NCBI GenBank assembly: GCA_003290165.1
Contig: QNQO01000505.1
Location: 248,001 to 312,000 of the forward strand
DNA: 64,000 nt
Source of the DNA: Berberis thunbergii
Lineage: Eukaryota; Streptophyta; Magnoliopsida; Ranunculales; Berberidaceae
Direction: 5' to 3'
Within the stretch, counting starts at the first letter, position 1. Every line of letters starts with the position of its first letter. Both the position numbers and the translations under genes were made by a program. The notes below the pieces were generated by a model. That model was given only the letters and a program-made list of their open reading frames with translations, had not been told where the DNA came from and did no database searches. Shown here one piece after another: positions 35,999-48,099 of this stretch.

Positions 35999-38900
35999 TT
36001 ACAAATATATAATAGGAAAAACACATACGTTTCTTTTTGGCTTTTTGGCTTTAGATATCCTCTTTCGTTTGGTAGTTGACTTTGATCGTTCATGGCCATG
36101 TACATTAACTAAATCTGGATTTACATATTCACCCTCATCATGATCATATCTTAAATATAAGTTTTGATGATCATCATAATCGTAAGTGCTCGGGCAAACA
36201 TACACATCCCCAAAAGGATCATTAATTGTATCAACGTCCTCATCAACAAGGTCACTAACTTGGTAACTATTATTGAACTTGTTCGACAATACAACGATGG
36301 ACCACTTCTTATCAATTGGGTCACTCACATAAAACACCTGCTTAGCTTGCACTGCCATGATGTATGAATCGTCTTTGTACCCAACCTTTTTTAAATCGAC
36401 GCGTATGAATCTAGAACTTTCAACATGTACTCCATCAGGAATGCTAACCCAACTACAGTCAAACACTGGAACTCGGAATCCAACATAGTCGATTTCCCAC
36501 ATATTTATGATTTGTCCAAAGTATGTCGTATCTGTCTGGTTTAGTGCAGTGGCATTAAGAGAAACCCCACTATTCTGCATTGTACTTTTCGCATCGTGTT
36601 CTCTAGTGTAGAATGTGTATCCATTAATAAGATAACATTTGTAAGAATACACATGCATATCAAGTCCTCTTGACAAATACTTGATCCTTTCTGATACTGA
36701 GTCACTTTTCTCTATGCAACCACGAAACCACTCGATGAAGGTAAGATTGTGCTCCACTTCAACCCAACCAGGGCCTTTATCTGGATGATCTTTTGCGATA
36801 CCCTGTTTGTGCATCTCAACATAAGGAACAACATCAACTGTGTTATGTAGAACACACAAGTGCACCAGTCGCCTCTGTTCGAGGTTGATCAACAATGGTT
36901 GACCCCCAGTTACACCTTCACCCTCAATCCTATTAGTGTGACGAGTACTCGGAAGTCCAATTGCTTCGACATTTGGAATATATTCGGACCAATATTCTAT
37001 TGCTTCTTCAACTAAATAGGTTTCAGCTATGCAAGCTTCCGGTCGATACCTGTTTCTCACATAACCTTTCAACACTTTCATATACCGCTCCATGCCATAC
37101 ATCCATCTCATACGAGCAGGACCACACATCCTCGTCTCGTAAACCAAGCGAACAGTCAAATGAATCATGATATCGAAGAAAGATGGTGGAAAATACATCT
37201 CAAGCTCACAAAGTGTTTCTATAATCACTTTCTGTAAACTTGACAAACTTCTTGGGTCTATGACCTTGCTGCTCATGGCTTTGAAAAACCAACATAACTT
37301 TGTGATAGTCTTACGCACATTTTCTGGCAAGATAGAACGATTTGCAATTGGGAGCAGATTCTCAATGATGACATGATAATCATGTGATTTCATATTCAGC
37401 AGTTTCAACCCGTCTGAAGATACAAGATTTTGTATGTTGGATGAGTAACCCTCTGGAACCTTCACGGACTGAAGTGTCTCAAGTAACACAATCTTCTCAT
37501 TCTTAGACAAAGTATGAGCGGCGGGAGGTAAGTATGGTGTTGCTTTCCCCTCTTTTAATACAGGTGCAAGTTCTTCTCTGATTCCCATATCAACCATGTC
37601 CTTTCGTGCATTGAGTCCATCTTTAGATTTCGAAGAGTCACATAACAAAGTATTTATCACACTAGCACTCACATTTTTCTCATTATGCATGAGATCAATA
37701 AAATGCCTAACAAACAAGTCCTTCCAATAAGCTAACTGAAAAAGATTGATTGTTTCTTAAAACCTTTAGTGGGAACAAACTTTGCAAACGTTTTACCAAA
37801 CTGTGTCTCAATGTTTTCCACCTCTTTTAGCACATCGACACCTGACAATGTAGAAGGTGGAAACCGATCTTCAACTTCACCATTGAATGCCTCAGACATC
37901 GTTCTGTAGGGATGACTTGGATCCAACCACCGTCTATGCCCCATGTAAACAGACTTCTTACAATGACTCAAGCGAAGATGATCGGTATTATCGGTACACC
38001 ATGGGCACGCACAATGCCCCTTCACAGTATATCCAGAAAGGTTCCATAAGCTGGGAAATCATTGATCGTTCCAAACAACATAACCTTCAATCTGAAATTA
38101 GACTTTTGTATCCATCATATACATCAACGCCCTCTTCCCACAACAACTTTAAGTCCTCGATTAATGGAGCCAAATATACATCAATGTCGTTACCAGGTTG
38201 TCGAGGTCCTGATATCAAAATAGACAACATCATATACTTGCGTTTCATGCATAACCAAGGGGCCAGGTTATAGATCATCAAAACCACAGGCCATGTACTA
38301 TGGGAAGTACTCTGAACACCATGAGGATTCATTCCATCTGCTGAAAGTACCAATCGCAAGTTCCTTGATTCCTTCCCAAATTCTGGATATTTATTATCAA
38401 ATGTCTTCCACTGAGGTGAATCAGCTGGATGCCTCAACATTCCATCATTTGTTCTTTCATCATAATGCCATGTCAAGTGTTTAGCATAATCAAAGCTACT
38501 ATACAACCTCCTGAATCTAGGAATTATAGGAAAGTACCACATAACTTTGGTCGGGGAGTTGTTTTTATTATACCGCTTCTTACCACACTTGGGACATTCA
38601 TTCAATTCTACGTAATCTTTCCTATATAAAATACAATCATCCGGACAAGCATGGATCTTCTCATGTGTTAACCCGATAGATTTGAGCAACTGTTTAGCAT
38701 CATATGCTCTTCGAGGGAGCACATTCCCATCTGGCAATAGTTCACCTACAGCTTCTAACATCTCTGTGAAGAAAACATCAGAAACTTGGTGACTAGCTTT
38801 TAAGTTGTACAAAGTCAACACAGCTGACAATTTTGTAGCCTTTGTACAACCCGGCCACAACGGTAACCCAACATCCTCTCTTAAGCCATCACACATATCA

Positions 38901-39304
38901 GGATGATCCCGCAACTCTTCATTGACAACACTTGGGGAATTCTTCACAGGACTATATTTTTCATTACCATCTCCCATATCACTTGTGTTCATTTTATTTA
39001 TAAACTCAAACTGGGAGCCCAATTGACTTGATAAACTATGTTTACGTTTGCCAATTGAGCTACGTTTATCTTTGCTCTCACCATGATATGTCCAAACCTT
39101 ATATGTATTGTCAATACCATGACACAATAAATGCTCGTGCAACTTCATTTGACCACTAACCTCTTTTACATTTAAACATTTTCGACACGGACATTTAATG
39201 AACATTGGATTTTTAGCATTCTTAGTTGCATAAGCACAAAACTCTTCCACCCCTTTCGTGTACTCTTCAGATAATCGATCCGCATTTACCCATTCTCGAT
39301 CCAT
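35999..39304 (-). pseudogene. TNP2-type CACTA transposase (tnpD-like), frameshifted
   Basis: The start MDREWVNADRLSEEY at 39304 is typical of the family. Regions in order: transposase-associated domain (KCPCRKCLNVKEVSG), linker, TNP2 catalytic region (PDDCILYRKDYVELNECPKC; DGMNPHGVQSTSHSTWPVVL; CACPWCTDNTDHLRLSH; MGHRRWLDPSHPYR), DUF4218 (LPIANRSILPENVRKTI; YFPPSFFDIMIHLTVRLVYE) and DUF4216 (DYVGFRVPVFDCSWV), ending at a stop at 35999. Three breaks interrupt it: after VDVYDGYK (about 38087), within FPAYG..LSGYTVKG (about 38050), and in a T run before QLAYWKDLFVRH (about 37735). Each looks like a one-base loss or gain. The protein cuts at the CACTA ends; in En/Spm it works together with TnpA. 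Confidence 0.9.
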
Positions 39305-39319
39305 TAAAAACAATACTAC

Positions 39320-41210
39320 AAAAAAACATCAATACATCAATCTCCATTGCCATGAATCCACATTTTTTACTTGTTCTTTCCACTCTTGGGACTTAGCAAG
39401 ATTCTTACTAGCACACAATTCTATGAACAGTCACTTTATTTAGTGGAAGCTAAGCATGAAATATTTATATTTTTCCAATCTATCATACACAAAGAGAAGA
39501 CAAAGATCGAATCCAAACAATTTAGTAACAATAAATCATAGAGAAATGACTTAAAAACCTGGTCGGAATCAAAATATGAAGAAACATATACGGAGTACTA
39601 CATTTTCATTTTGAATAAGTTATATTAATACACTCTGTCACAATTTGATTGAAAGATTTTTTCAACAAAACAGTCCATATATCTTTGAAACAATAATTCA
39701 TTCATACGAGTATAACTATACATTTTTAATAACACATTCATTCCATTCCATTAGATACTACACATGAAAAACTAATATGTCAACATTTTGAACATAAAGC
39801 TATATGCCTATATGGAGTTTTATGTTTGTAAGTTCAAAGTTTACTACTCCGAATGACTCAAAAGCATGCTTATATAGAATAATGCTTAAAATGATGTCAG
39901 AATAGACCCAACATGGGTAGAGTGGTCCTGCTTTCCTACATTTGACAAAATTACGTTCTTTATTTTTTCTCTTGGTAACTTAACACCACAAGAACAGATA
40001 AAGTCAAAACAAGTGTTGGCCTTATGATTCAGAGCCAATTACTCTGCAGCTTTATGCATCAAGCATTTACCTCTGATTTCAGTAACACTCTCACCATCCC
40101 TCACATTTCCAAGATATTAAAGACTAAATTGCAGAAAGTTACAGAACAGTTGCAAAGAAGATTCATCAGAAGTAATTGTTTCATAAGCAAAGAAGATAAG
40201 AAGACAATTTTAATGCCAACAAAGAACCCTACGTTGCATTTATATACTAATGAAAGTTCTAACTAATACTGAGTAAACTGAATATAAAAAACAAAAATAG
40301 TGAGGGATGGTGAGAGCTACCACGGACATCAGAAACAACCAAGGATGCAAAGACTCGGGTACGCGTGTCGTATCGGATACGGATACGACACGGCGACTCG
40401 ACAATTTTCAAAAAACTAGGATTCGGGGACTCGGCGACACGCCAATCAAATCTTTTTTATATTTTATATTTTATTAAAAATTTATTAACATAATGTCATA
40501 AAATAACTCAAAAACAATAAAAAGATGCATTAGATGCTCACTTCCTCAGCAAACAAAAAATAGGCTAATAATCAGTGAATCACACACAAAACACAAAAAA
40601 AAAAAAAAAAAAAAAGCAAGAAGAAGCAAGAGAGACGAAATGAGATGGAGAGACGAACATTAGATGCTCACTTCCTCAGTAGACTTTGAATGACTGATTA
40701 GTCCATTAGCCTAATTTAAACTTTTAATTGAACTTGTATTAGTCGAAAATGTTTAAATTTCAGTCTGATCTTTCTATTTCAATGGAGATGTTCTTAGGAT
40801 TTTGAGTACTCACTGAGGTTGATGGAAGTAGTATGTCTTTTGATTTCTCCATCTCATTTTGTCGCAGTCATTGAGATTTTTTTTTGCCAACAAAACACAA
40901 AACACAAAACACCAATAGTGACTGAGTGAGAGTCGAGCGAGAGAGATGAACCTGGTCCTGAGCTTCCGACTCCTCGGTTCCTCACCTGAGTCGCCTCCTT
41001 CCTCTGTTCCTCGCCTCCTCGACTCGGTTCCTTGCCTCCTCGATCGCCTCCTCGCCTCTCTGTGTGTTTGCAAAAATAAGGCAATAGCAAAAAAAAAAAA
41101 AAACGAGATTTAGGTTTTATATTAGGGCTTGTGATCTTAACTGTCCGATCGTATCAAGATTTGAAAAAATGAGATTTAATTTGATATTTGATTTTTTTTT
41201 ATAATTATTA
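39320..41210. other. E1 5' region upstream of the transposase
   Basis: No coding similarity. It includes a degenerate GATACGGATACGACACGG segment at 40380, a 132-bp-spaced duplication of CATTAGATGCTCACTTCCTC (40527 and 40659) and a CCTCG-rich block at 40970-41060 that probably includes the transposase promoter or 5' leader. Confidence 0.4.
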
Positions 41211-41214
41211 GACT

Positions 41215-41612
41215 AAGATAGCGCTATATAAGCGCTATAGTAGTGATAATTAAATTTTTTTTTTAATTGCTAGACTAAGATAGCGCTATATAAGCGCTTT
41301 AGTAGTGATATATAGGATAGCGCTTTGAAAGCGCTATCCTAAATGTAAGTAGCATAGCGCTTCGGAAGCGCTATGCAAGCACTTTAAAAGCGTTATGGTA
41401 GCTTTGGTAACTTTTTTCTCATAGCGTTTTTTAAAGCGCCATCTAAGACATAACTAAGATAGCGCTTAACTGAAAAAAAAATTAAATGCGCTATTGTAGC
41501 GTTTTTTTTTTTTTTTAAAAGACAAATAAGCGCTATCCTAGTGCCCACTTGGATAGCTCTTTAAAAAAGCGCTATCTAAGTGGCGTTACCTAAGCTAATA
41601 TTTGTAGTAGTG
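41215..41612. repeat. E1 right terminus and subterminal repeats
   Basis: A dozen TAGCGCT/AGCGCTA motifs and the TIR ATATTTGTAGTAGTG. The part from 41330 is nearly identical to 56995-57271 of E2. Confidence 0.9.
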
Positions 41613-41898
41613 ACCACTGCCATCAAGGTCTTTGTTCTCTATCGTTCTCTCGAGTCTTGGAGAGAGAAAATATGGGGGTGGTGGGAATTAAGAAAGAGAG
41701 TGACCAAAGTCACAGAAGAGATAAGAGAGAAAGAGGGTAGATGGGGGAGTATTAGGCTAGTAGTTGTAGGGGGCTGAGCATGCACACGCGTGGTAAGGGG
41801 TAAAATCATGCTCGCTACAGATTTTGAGTGGTAGTTCCATGGCCCAAATGATGCGACTGCTCACTGATGTTTCTTCAGACAACAAAGAAGTTGAATTC
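41613..41898. other. Spacer between E1 and E3
   Basis: 286 bp of GA-rich sequence without a recognised gene. Its right end (TTGAATTC) appears to be the left tip of the MITE whose body lies at 50586-50752. Confidence 0.5.
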
Positions 41899-42290
41899 CA
41901 CTACAAGAAATAATAGCGTTTCAAAAACGCTATGGTAGGCTACCATAGCATTTTAGCAAACGTTGTGTCTGCCGGACCTATAATAGATATATGGTCTATT
42001 ATAGTGTTTTTAAAACGCTATTGTAAGTTGACAACTATAGTATTTTAGAAACGCTATAGAAAGTCTATTATAGCGTTTTAAAAACGGTATTGTAAGTTGA
42101 CTATTATACCATTTTAGAAACGCTATAGTAACATTATTTATAGCGCTTCTGAAACGCTATAGTAAGTCTATTATAGCGTTTTAAAAATGTTGTTGTAAGT
42201 TGACTATTTATAGTATTTATAGCGTTTCTCAAACGCTATAGTAACTCTATTATAGCGTTTTAAAAAACGCTATTGTAAGTTGACTTTTTT
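41899..42290. repeat. E3 left terminus and subterminal repeats
   Basis: Direct and inverted copies of TATAGCGTTTTAAAAACGCTAT, usually paired head to head, with GTAAGTTGACTA-type spacers that also repeat. Confidence 0.85.
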
Positions 42291-42539
42291 TTTTTTTTTT
42301 TTTTTGCCATCAAATGACTTTTTATAACATCTTATAAGTTTTATTTCTAGAAAATAAAAATCTAAATGTGCCAAACTTAAACATTTCAATGAAATGAGGC
42401 AAAGTAATGTAATTAATAAGATAATGTATTACATCAAGTCATAAAATCTATCAAATAATAAAGATCAGACTACATTTATTTCAGTTGAAGCATGGTCACA
42501 CCATACCAAACATTGAGTCACAAAATCTATCAAATAATT

Positions 42540-42680
42540 TACATCCATCTCTGTCAAAGGAATTTATATATGGCCTCCTGTTAATTGTCTCAAACATATC
42601 GAATGTTGTAACTTGTGCTGCTGCAAATGCCTTCATGCACGGCGATGCCTCACCTAGAGCCTTGAAACCACGATAGCTCT
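42540..42680 (-). pseudogene. ABCB (P-glycoprotein type) transporter fragment
   Basis: Minus strand: YRGFKALGEASPCMKAFAAA, QVTTFDMFETINRRPYINSF, DRDG. This matches the link between transmembrane domain 1 and nucleotide-binding domain 1 of plant ABCB transporters (LGQASPC..AFAAGQAAA.KMFETI.R.P.ID). A donor-like end follows. Only one exon of a roughly 1,250-residue protein is present. It is the most 3' captured piece in E3. Confidence 0.8.
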
Positions 42681-42769
42681 TGTATTAACGACTATATTGG
42701 TTAGATTTACAGGACATGTCAGATTCCACACTAAGCAACACATAAAATGTTTATGAATAGTAAGTTAAA

Positions 42770-44395
42770 ATGTCAAATTCCCTCAAAGCTTGGTTCTTTG
42801 CTTGTGCAGACTCCATTTCACCTACACTTTTGGCACCCTGGTTCAAGAAATGGTACTTTCAATTAGAAGAGTGTTGAAATCCTAGTAAAGCATTCCGAGA
42901 CATAAGGGTAATAACTCACCGCATGATTGTTAAAGGTACCAAGTTTATTTGTTTAGTGCAAATATATTTTTCCATAATACTCAAAAGTTGTAGTGATACA
43001 CCAATGTATGTATCCAATACGGTACCACCAAGCCAAAAATTAAGTTGGACACTGGAAGATTCACTCCAGGATCGAAACTCTTACTAATCAGAGTGCTTTT
43101 AAAGCCATGCAATCCATTCTGTTTGACCAAATCATAACCAATTTTATAATGGTCACATTGGTTCAATTCAGCAATTCGCTAAAATGATGTTAGATTATGT
43201 GGCTGCGTATGAAATAAGATAAGTCTTTCAATCTTCAGTTGTACCAGATTCTGATAAGCTAAAAGTGGACGTGGTTACGGTTGTTTATCTGATAGGATCA
43301 AAATATTTCGGTGAGCTATATGTAAGTATATAACCAAAATTATGTGAAGGGAGAATTTACCTGAGGGATGTTGTTAAAGCGCAGGATATGATTAGAAAGA
43401 GTTGAGTCAGGGAAAACATCTCCACCAATTGCTATGCCTATATAAAGTACCAAAGGCTCATCAATTTTGCTAAACTTAAAATATGTTATGTTAAAGTACA
43501 AGCATAATGATGTGCACACCTTCATAGATTCCATCTGTAACCCGGGCAATGGTGTTGTAAAGTTCATTAGACATACAACCCTGAAGTTGTAAAGCAAAGT
43601 TTAGATCTGGTAACCAGCTTTCTGAATCTCAAACAAAATAACTAGCAAATAGCGTGACTAGCACTAAGTTTATAAACTCAAAGAAAGATCAAATATTTGA
43701 GTAACTTAAAACTAAGAGTCAATACAAAAATAAAGATGGTTCCCCCGAGGTCCTACAGATGGAGTTTTCTCCAATCATCTCAAATTTCTTATTTAAAAAA
43801 AAAAAACGCAAATAATAAGTGACATACAAGCTTGGACACAAATCCAACAGATCCAGGCCTGTAAAGCTTGGATTGGATGATATTGTCAATTGTTCCTGCA
43901 GTATCACCAATCTTAAAAGCTCCAGCTTGAATGCCTCCAACAGTAGCAAGGCCAATAACAACCTGAAAATGCCATTGAGAACCTAGGTCAGGCAGAGTGC
44001 AACTATCAACGCAGCAAATGAGTTCTGAATAACAATGGTTTCTAGCAGCAACATTAGACCATCTTGACTTATAATTTCGCTTACTTTATTATTTTCTTTT
44101 GCAAACGCAATCAACTGCTTTGTGTCTGATTCTGGTACACCTTCGGCTATGATAGCTATGACTCTAATGGTTGGTTGTTTCAAAGCAACCATGGAAGAAG
44201 CAGCCGCACTGGAAATATATCAAATGAAATTACTACTCTGTAAAACAAATTTTGTAATCCAGTTCAGCACACCAGTATGAAAATAGGCACTAACCTTTTG
44301 ATCGAAGCAAAGTTAATGAAAATATTAGCAGTTGGATGTGCAGCACAAGCCGCCTCAATTCTGTGGATAAATTTAAAAAGTGTAAGCAAATTTGT
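42770..44395 (-). pseudogene. ATP-citrate lyase subunit B fragment (ACLB)
   Basis: Six exon pieces in order: IEAACAAHPTANIFINFASI (44390-44325); SAAASSMVALKQPTIRVIAI then IAEGVPESDTKQLIAF (44212-44085, donor GTAAGC); [20 protein letters not shown] (43960-43830); MSNELYNTIARVTDGIYEG (43575-43530); IAIGGDVFPDSTLSNHILRF (43450-43365); GEMESAQAKNQAL (42840-42780). They cover roughly residues 70-320 of the 608-residue plant protein, the succinyl-CoA-ligase-like part, with the exon before the last piece lost. The enzyme makes cytosolic acetyl-CoA from citrate. The segment around 43160-42985 is not ACLB. Confidence 0.88.
42985..43165 (-). other. Unidentified exon-like piece within E3
   Basis: An open minus-strand stretch reads CDHYKIGYDLVKQNGLHGFK and STLISKSFDPGVNLP, with a plausible splice donor after it. 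It interrupts the ACLB exons. I do not recognise the source gene. Confidence 0.35.
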
Positions 44396-45459
44396 AAACC
44401 ATAATATGCATGATATGAAAGACACCAGATTCGAAAGTATTGGTTGTTATTCAAAGTAGTGCCATTATATACAACCGCATGATAAACCGTAAACAAGCAA
44501 GTTTACATGAGACAAAAATCTCTTTTAAGGCAAAGGTATAGAATTGAAGACCCAGATGTTTGAAAAGGTGATACCAATGTGGCCAATGGATCAAGTTCTC
44601 TCATTTCTTCTAAATTTCATTACTATGATGAATAACAATTGTTAAAATTCATCTATTTTACCGAATAAACGGAGGCAAGTCTTTCTTCTGATTTTGCAGA
44701 CTTTGCAACTTAACATCTATCGCATGTTTCTATGATTGTTAATCAAATAATTCACAAGAACTAGGAAATAGGCTACATAACCTCAGAGAACTTGGACATT
44801 GCAGTGCTAGGGGAGGCACAGGAGAGGAAGTTGTTCTATTATTTACTTTGAGAAATAAAAGAGTCAATTACCAATAAAAATATTCACAACTATAGCCGAG
44901 AGAACCAACCGAAGACAACAAAAGAGATTTAGAACTTAAAGAACACAAGACAATATCTCAAGAGAAAGCATGCAATGAACTTTACTTTATATGGTTATCA
45001 TCATCCAAGACTATAATAGGGGATGCGCAAGAAAATGAGAGACATTTCTTCACTGTAAGAGGGGATTCAAATGGTTTCATATTCTGAATGACCATGAATT
45101 AAAAAAAAAGAAATTAGTAAATAGAAGATAGTCTGTAGAAAGAAGTGACTTTAGTAAGAATCATCAAGCGGGTTGTATAATTGCGCTGAAAGGAGATAGC
45201 CCAAAGATCAGTATTATCGCCAATTCCAATCATTTTCAGAATTAGTGACTAAGTTGCTCATATGCATTCTTTAATCAAAAGTTTCATCAAATGAATGTTT
45301 ATGTAGCTTATAATATCCTTCCTTGAAAGAAAAAGTAGACATGACATCGATGCATTTATATGCAATTCGTTTAGTAGTATAAAATTAGTTTCCATAAGAA
45401 TATAAGTATAATATGCTAGACAATTAAGACAGCCAATAGTAAGAAAACTTACGCTTCAC

Positions 45460-45735
45460 GGTTTGAATCTCGCTCCATTTCAAGTCAAATGAAAAAATCC
45501 CATTTACTGGTTGGATTTCAGGGATCATTCTAGCCCTTGACATGAAAGCAGTCATAGCATTAGTACTCGCCATGAGGTCTGGAGATTGCATGCAGAAGGG
45601 AACTCCATTTTGGGTCATTTGTACTGTGCAGTCTATGATGTCAACAACATCATCGATTGCTTGCAAATAAGTAAGATTGCTGCAGGGTGGATATACTCCA
45701 CTTGCTCCGTGATTTGAAATGATCAAAACTTTGTC
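45460..45735 (-). pseudogene. Glycerophosphodiester phosphodiesterase-like (GDPDL/SHV3-type) fragment
   Basis: Minus strand: [77 protein letters not shown]. This is a single exon of the second GDPD-like domain of plant GDPDL proteins, GPI-anchored proteins of cell-wall organisation. Full proteins have about 750 residues. It directly follows the H+-ATPase actuator-domain piece. Confidence 0.88.
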
Positions 45736-45769
45736 TGCCAATTATGTGTTTTAGAATAAAATTTGACAT

Positions 45770-45930
45770 TTACAATGCCTTGAGTCCCAAAGAAAGAGTA
45801 AGCCCCTGTTGCTATCACAACTGCTTTGATTTCTCCTTGCTTGCAGGTTGAACCAGAAAAAGACTTCCATCTCCTGTCCTCTTTGTGACAGGAAGGGACT
45901 CTCCAGTGAGAACTGACTGCATCAGAAAAA
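45770..45930 (-). pseudogene. Plasma-membrane H+-ATPase actuator-domain exon, out of order
   Basis: Minus strand: [17 protein letters not shown], then after a frameshift [20 protein letters not shown] and SFFGT. The TGES loop and [18 protein letters not shown] block belong to the A-domain of plant P3A H+-ATPases. In a normal gene this lies upstream of the phosphorylation site; here it lies downstream of the C-terminal membrane part. Confidence 0.88.
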
Positions 45931-46089
45931 ATCAATGCTGGAGAGATGGCCATACAACGTGCTTTTGGATTAGTAAAAATCAATGTCATTCAAACGTAAC
46001 ACCGATAAAAATCAAAATAATGTATCTCGAAACAAAAAATATCTAGGAAAAATAATGACCCAAAGGAAAAAAAGAAAATAGAACCATAC

Positions 46090-48005
46090 CTTCTGATCCC
46101 AATCAGCATAGACCACAATAAGAGTAGCAATCTGCACATGAAAAAGTCGATAAGCCCAAGAAAAGAAAAATTAGAAAGGAAGCAAGATTTGCCTGATACA
46201 AATTACTCTCCAATTGTGCAACCAAGAAAGCCACCACAAGCAAAAGACCAGGACGCTCACGAAAAGACCAACTACGTGATCGTGTCACAAAGATGAGGGC
46301 CTGGCTGATTGTGCTTACTTGCAGGTATACTGCTGATGCAAGATAATCATCTCGAGATATTTTTTGCAGACTCAGAACTTTGAATATACGCTGAAAATTT
46401 ATGAAGAAGAGAAGAGAGCTAATCAGAACAACTGAGAGTGTGGTAAACTATATTCACCATAGACAAACTAACCATGGCTTCCAAATATACATCAGAGTAC
46501 TCACATATATTCTTCAATAGATTGAGATTTTTCGATGATCAAATTGAACACTAATAAGCACAGTAATGCTGGGATAAATATAAATTCACAATTCAAGGCA
46601 TTCTCACTTCCCGGAGGAAAAAAAAACCCAAAAAGAAGCTTCGTACCAGAAAGAAATCTGTCTTGTATGCTGCCCAAAAGAATATGACTGTCATCACTGC
46701 CAAGTAACTACCAAGAATGACACCAGTTGCAAATATCTCAGATAGCTTCCAGTTGCAAAGACACCAGTTGCAAATGACACCAGTTGCAAAGAAGGCTTTA
46801 CTCTATCTTTTGATATTGTCATTATGGTACCTGAAATATTGAGCTGAATCAGTTTTGCACTATGATGAGAGACGTTTGAAGAAAATGGAACTTGAATATG
46901 TAGGAAAAAGTAAACTGGCTAACAGACCAACTAGAAGCATCCGTTAGCCTGTTAAGCAAATTGTTTGGAAAAAGATGAAAACAATATAGAACAATTTTAA
47001 ACTAGGAAAAAATAATGATAAAGAAAACCATCATTCAGGATAGCAACGATTAGCACCATGAAGGGTAGAAAGTCAAACTGCCATACGAGAGCAAGCAGCA
47101 TGAAACCGAGTTGTTCCAAGAAATCATGAACTGCCATGGACCTCCGGGACTCTCTTTCCTTCCAACTGGAACTTCCTGTTTCATACCAAGACAAAACACC
47201 CTGAAGATTAGTATTTAGTAAACAATGGAAGTTATTGAAGGATGGAACTTATTTACCTGGTAAGCTACTGCAAGTGAACGTAGGCCTCGATCAGCAAACT
47301 TATCGATCACAACATGAACTTTTCGCTCTATATCTGACTTGTTGTGAGCAAGATTCAGAATTTGCAAGACATAATAGTCAGAACAAAGCATGCATAGACC
47401 ATACAAAATACTTAAATATATAAATGTTTATGAAAAATACCTGCTCAGGAGCACCTTTGTTGACTCGATGCATTTTGCCTTCACTATCTATATAAGTCAA
47501 AGTTGTACGCTTGTCGGTAGGATTAAATGGGAGGAAATGGACCTCTTGAATGCCAGCCCTTGCCTGTTGGTAGTGTTAATACAGGGATAAAAGGTTACGC
47601 AGATAGGATTGACAGATTCCATAATCAATCAATTTGCATAGGAAACTCTTATGCTTCATTATCATCACCATCATTTACCTCCTTTGGATCTGCTAGCATC
47701 CCGACTATGGCACTGTCAATTGCATCTTGATTTTCAGTTCGGGAGACCCGAGCTGCCATCAGAAGAACAGTGTTTGGAGCTACCCCTTTCAAGAAAACCT
47801 AAATAGCCGAGTTCAAGCAATGGGTTAGGCCAGGAATTTTTGGTGACTTTCGGTTGTGAAAATATACCACCTACAGTCATCGCCTCAATGAGATTCTTGT
47901 CAACTGTGAGTTTGTTCAACGTCAAAGTTCAAGTCTTGTCACTACATAGGACATCCATTCCAGCCATTTCTTCTATTGTCGTCATTCTCTTGGTGATAGC
48001 TCCCT
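46090..48005 (-). pseudogene. Plasma-membrane H+-ATPase fragment (AHA type)
   Basis: Exon pieces in order: [24 protein letters not shown] then TGA then [70 protein letters not shown] (donor GTATTT); [116 protein letters not shown]. These span the phosphorylation, nucleotide-binding and C-terminal membrane regions. The Gly of the DKTGT motif is a TGA stop. The stretch between GGPWQF and FLPFMV is deleted. The enzyme normally pumps protons across the plasma membrane; this copy cannot. Confidence 0.93.
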
Positions 48006-48099
48006 GCATCAATGAATTACCCATTGCATCATATGTATACCATCCTCCATTCAAAATCATTAAAGACATAGCATCCTTGAAAAAAAAATACTTGAACAA

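Larger units (their letters stand above)
29697..41612 (-). mobile_element. CACTA (En/Spm) element E1, full length, TSD ACC
   Basis: The element begins CACTACTACAAATATAGG at 29697 and ends AATATTTGTAGTAGTG at 41612, with ACC immediately on both sides (29694-29696 and 41613-41615). Both ends carry dense AGCGCT-containing subterminal repeats. Inside, on the minus strand, are a TNP2-type transposase (39304-35999) and a second gene with Transposase_24 and Ulp1 regions (35749-30392). The 11.9-kb size and both genes make it an autonomous-type element. Three frameshifts in the transposase suggest that this copy is now defective, unless they are sequence errors. Confidence 0.95.
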
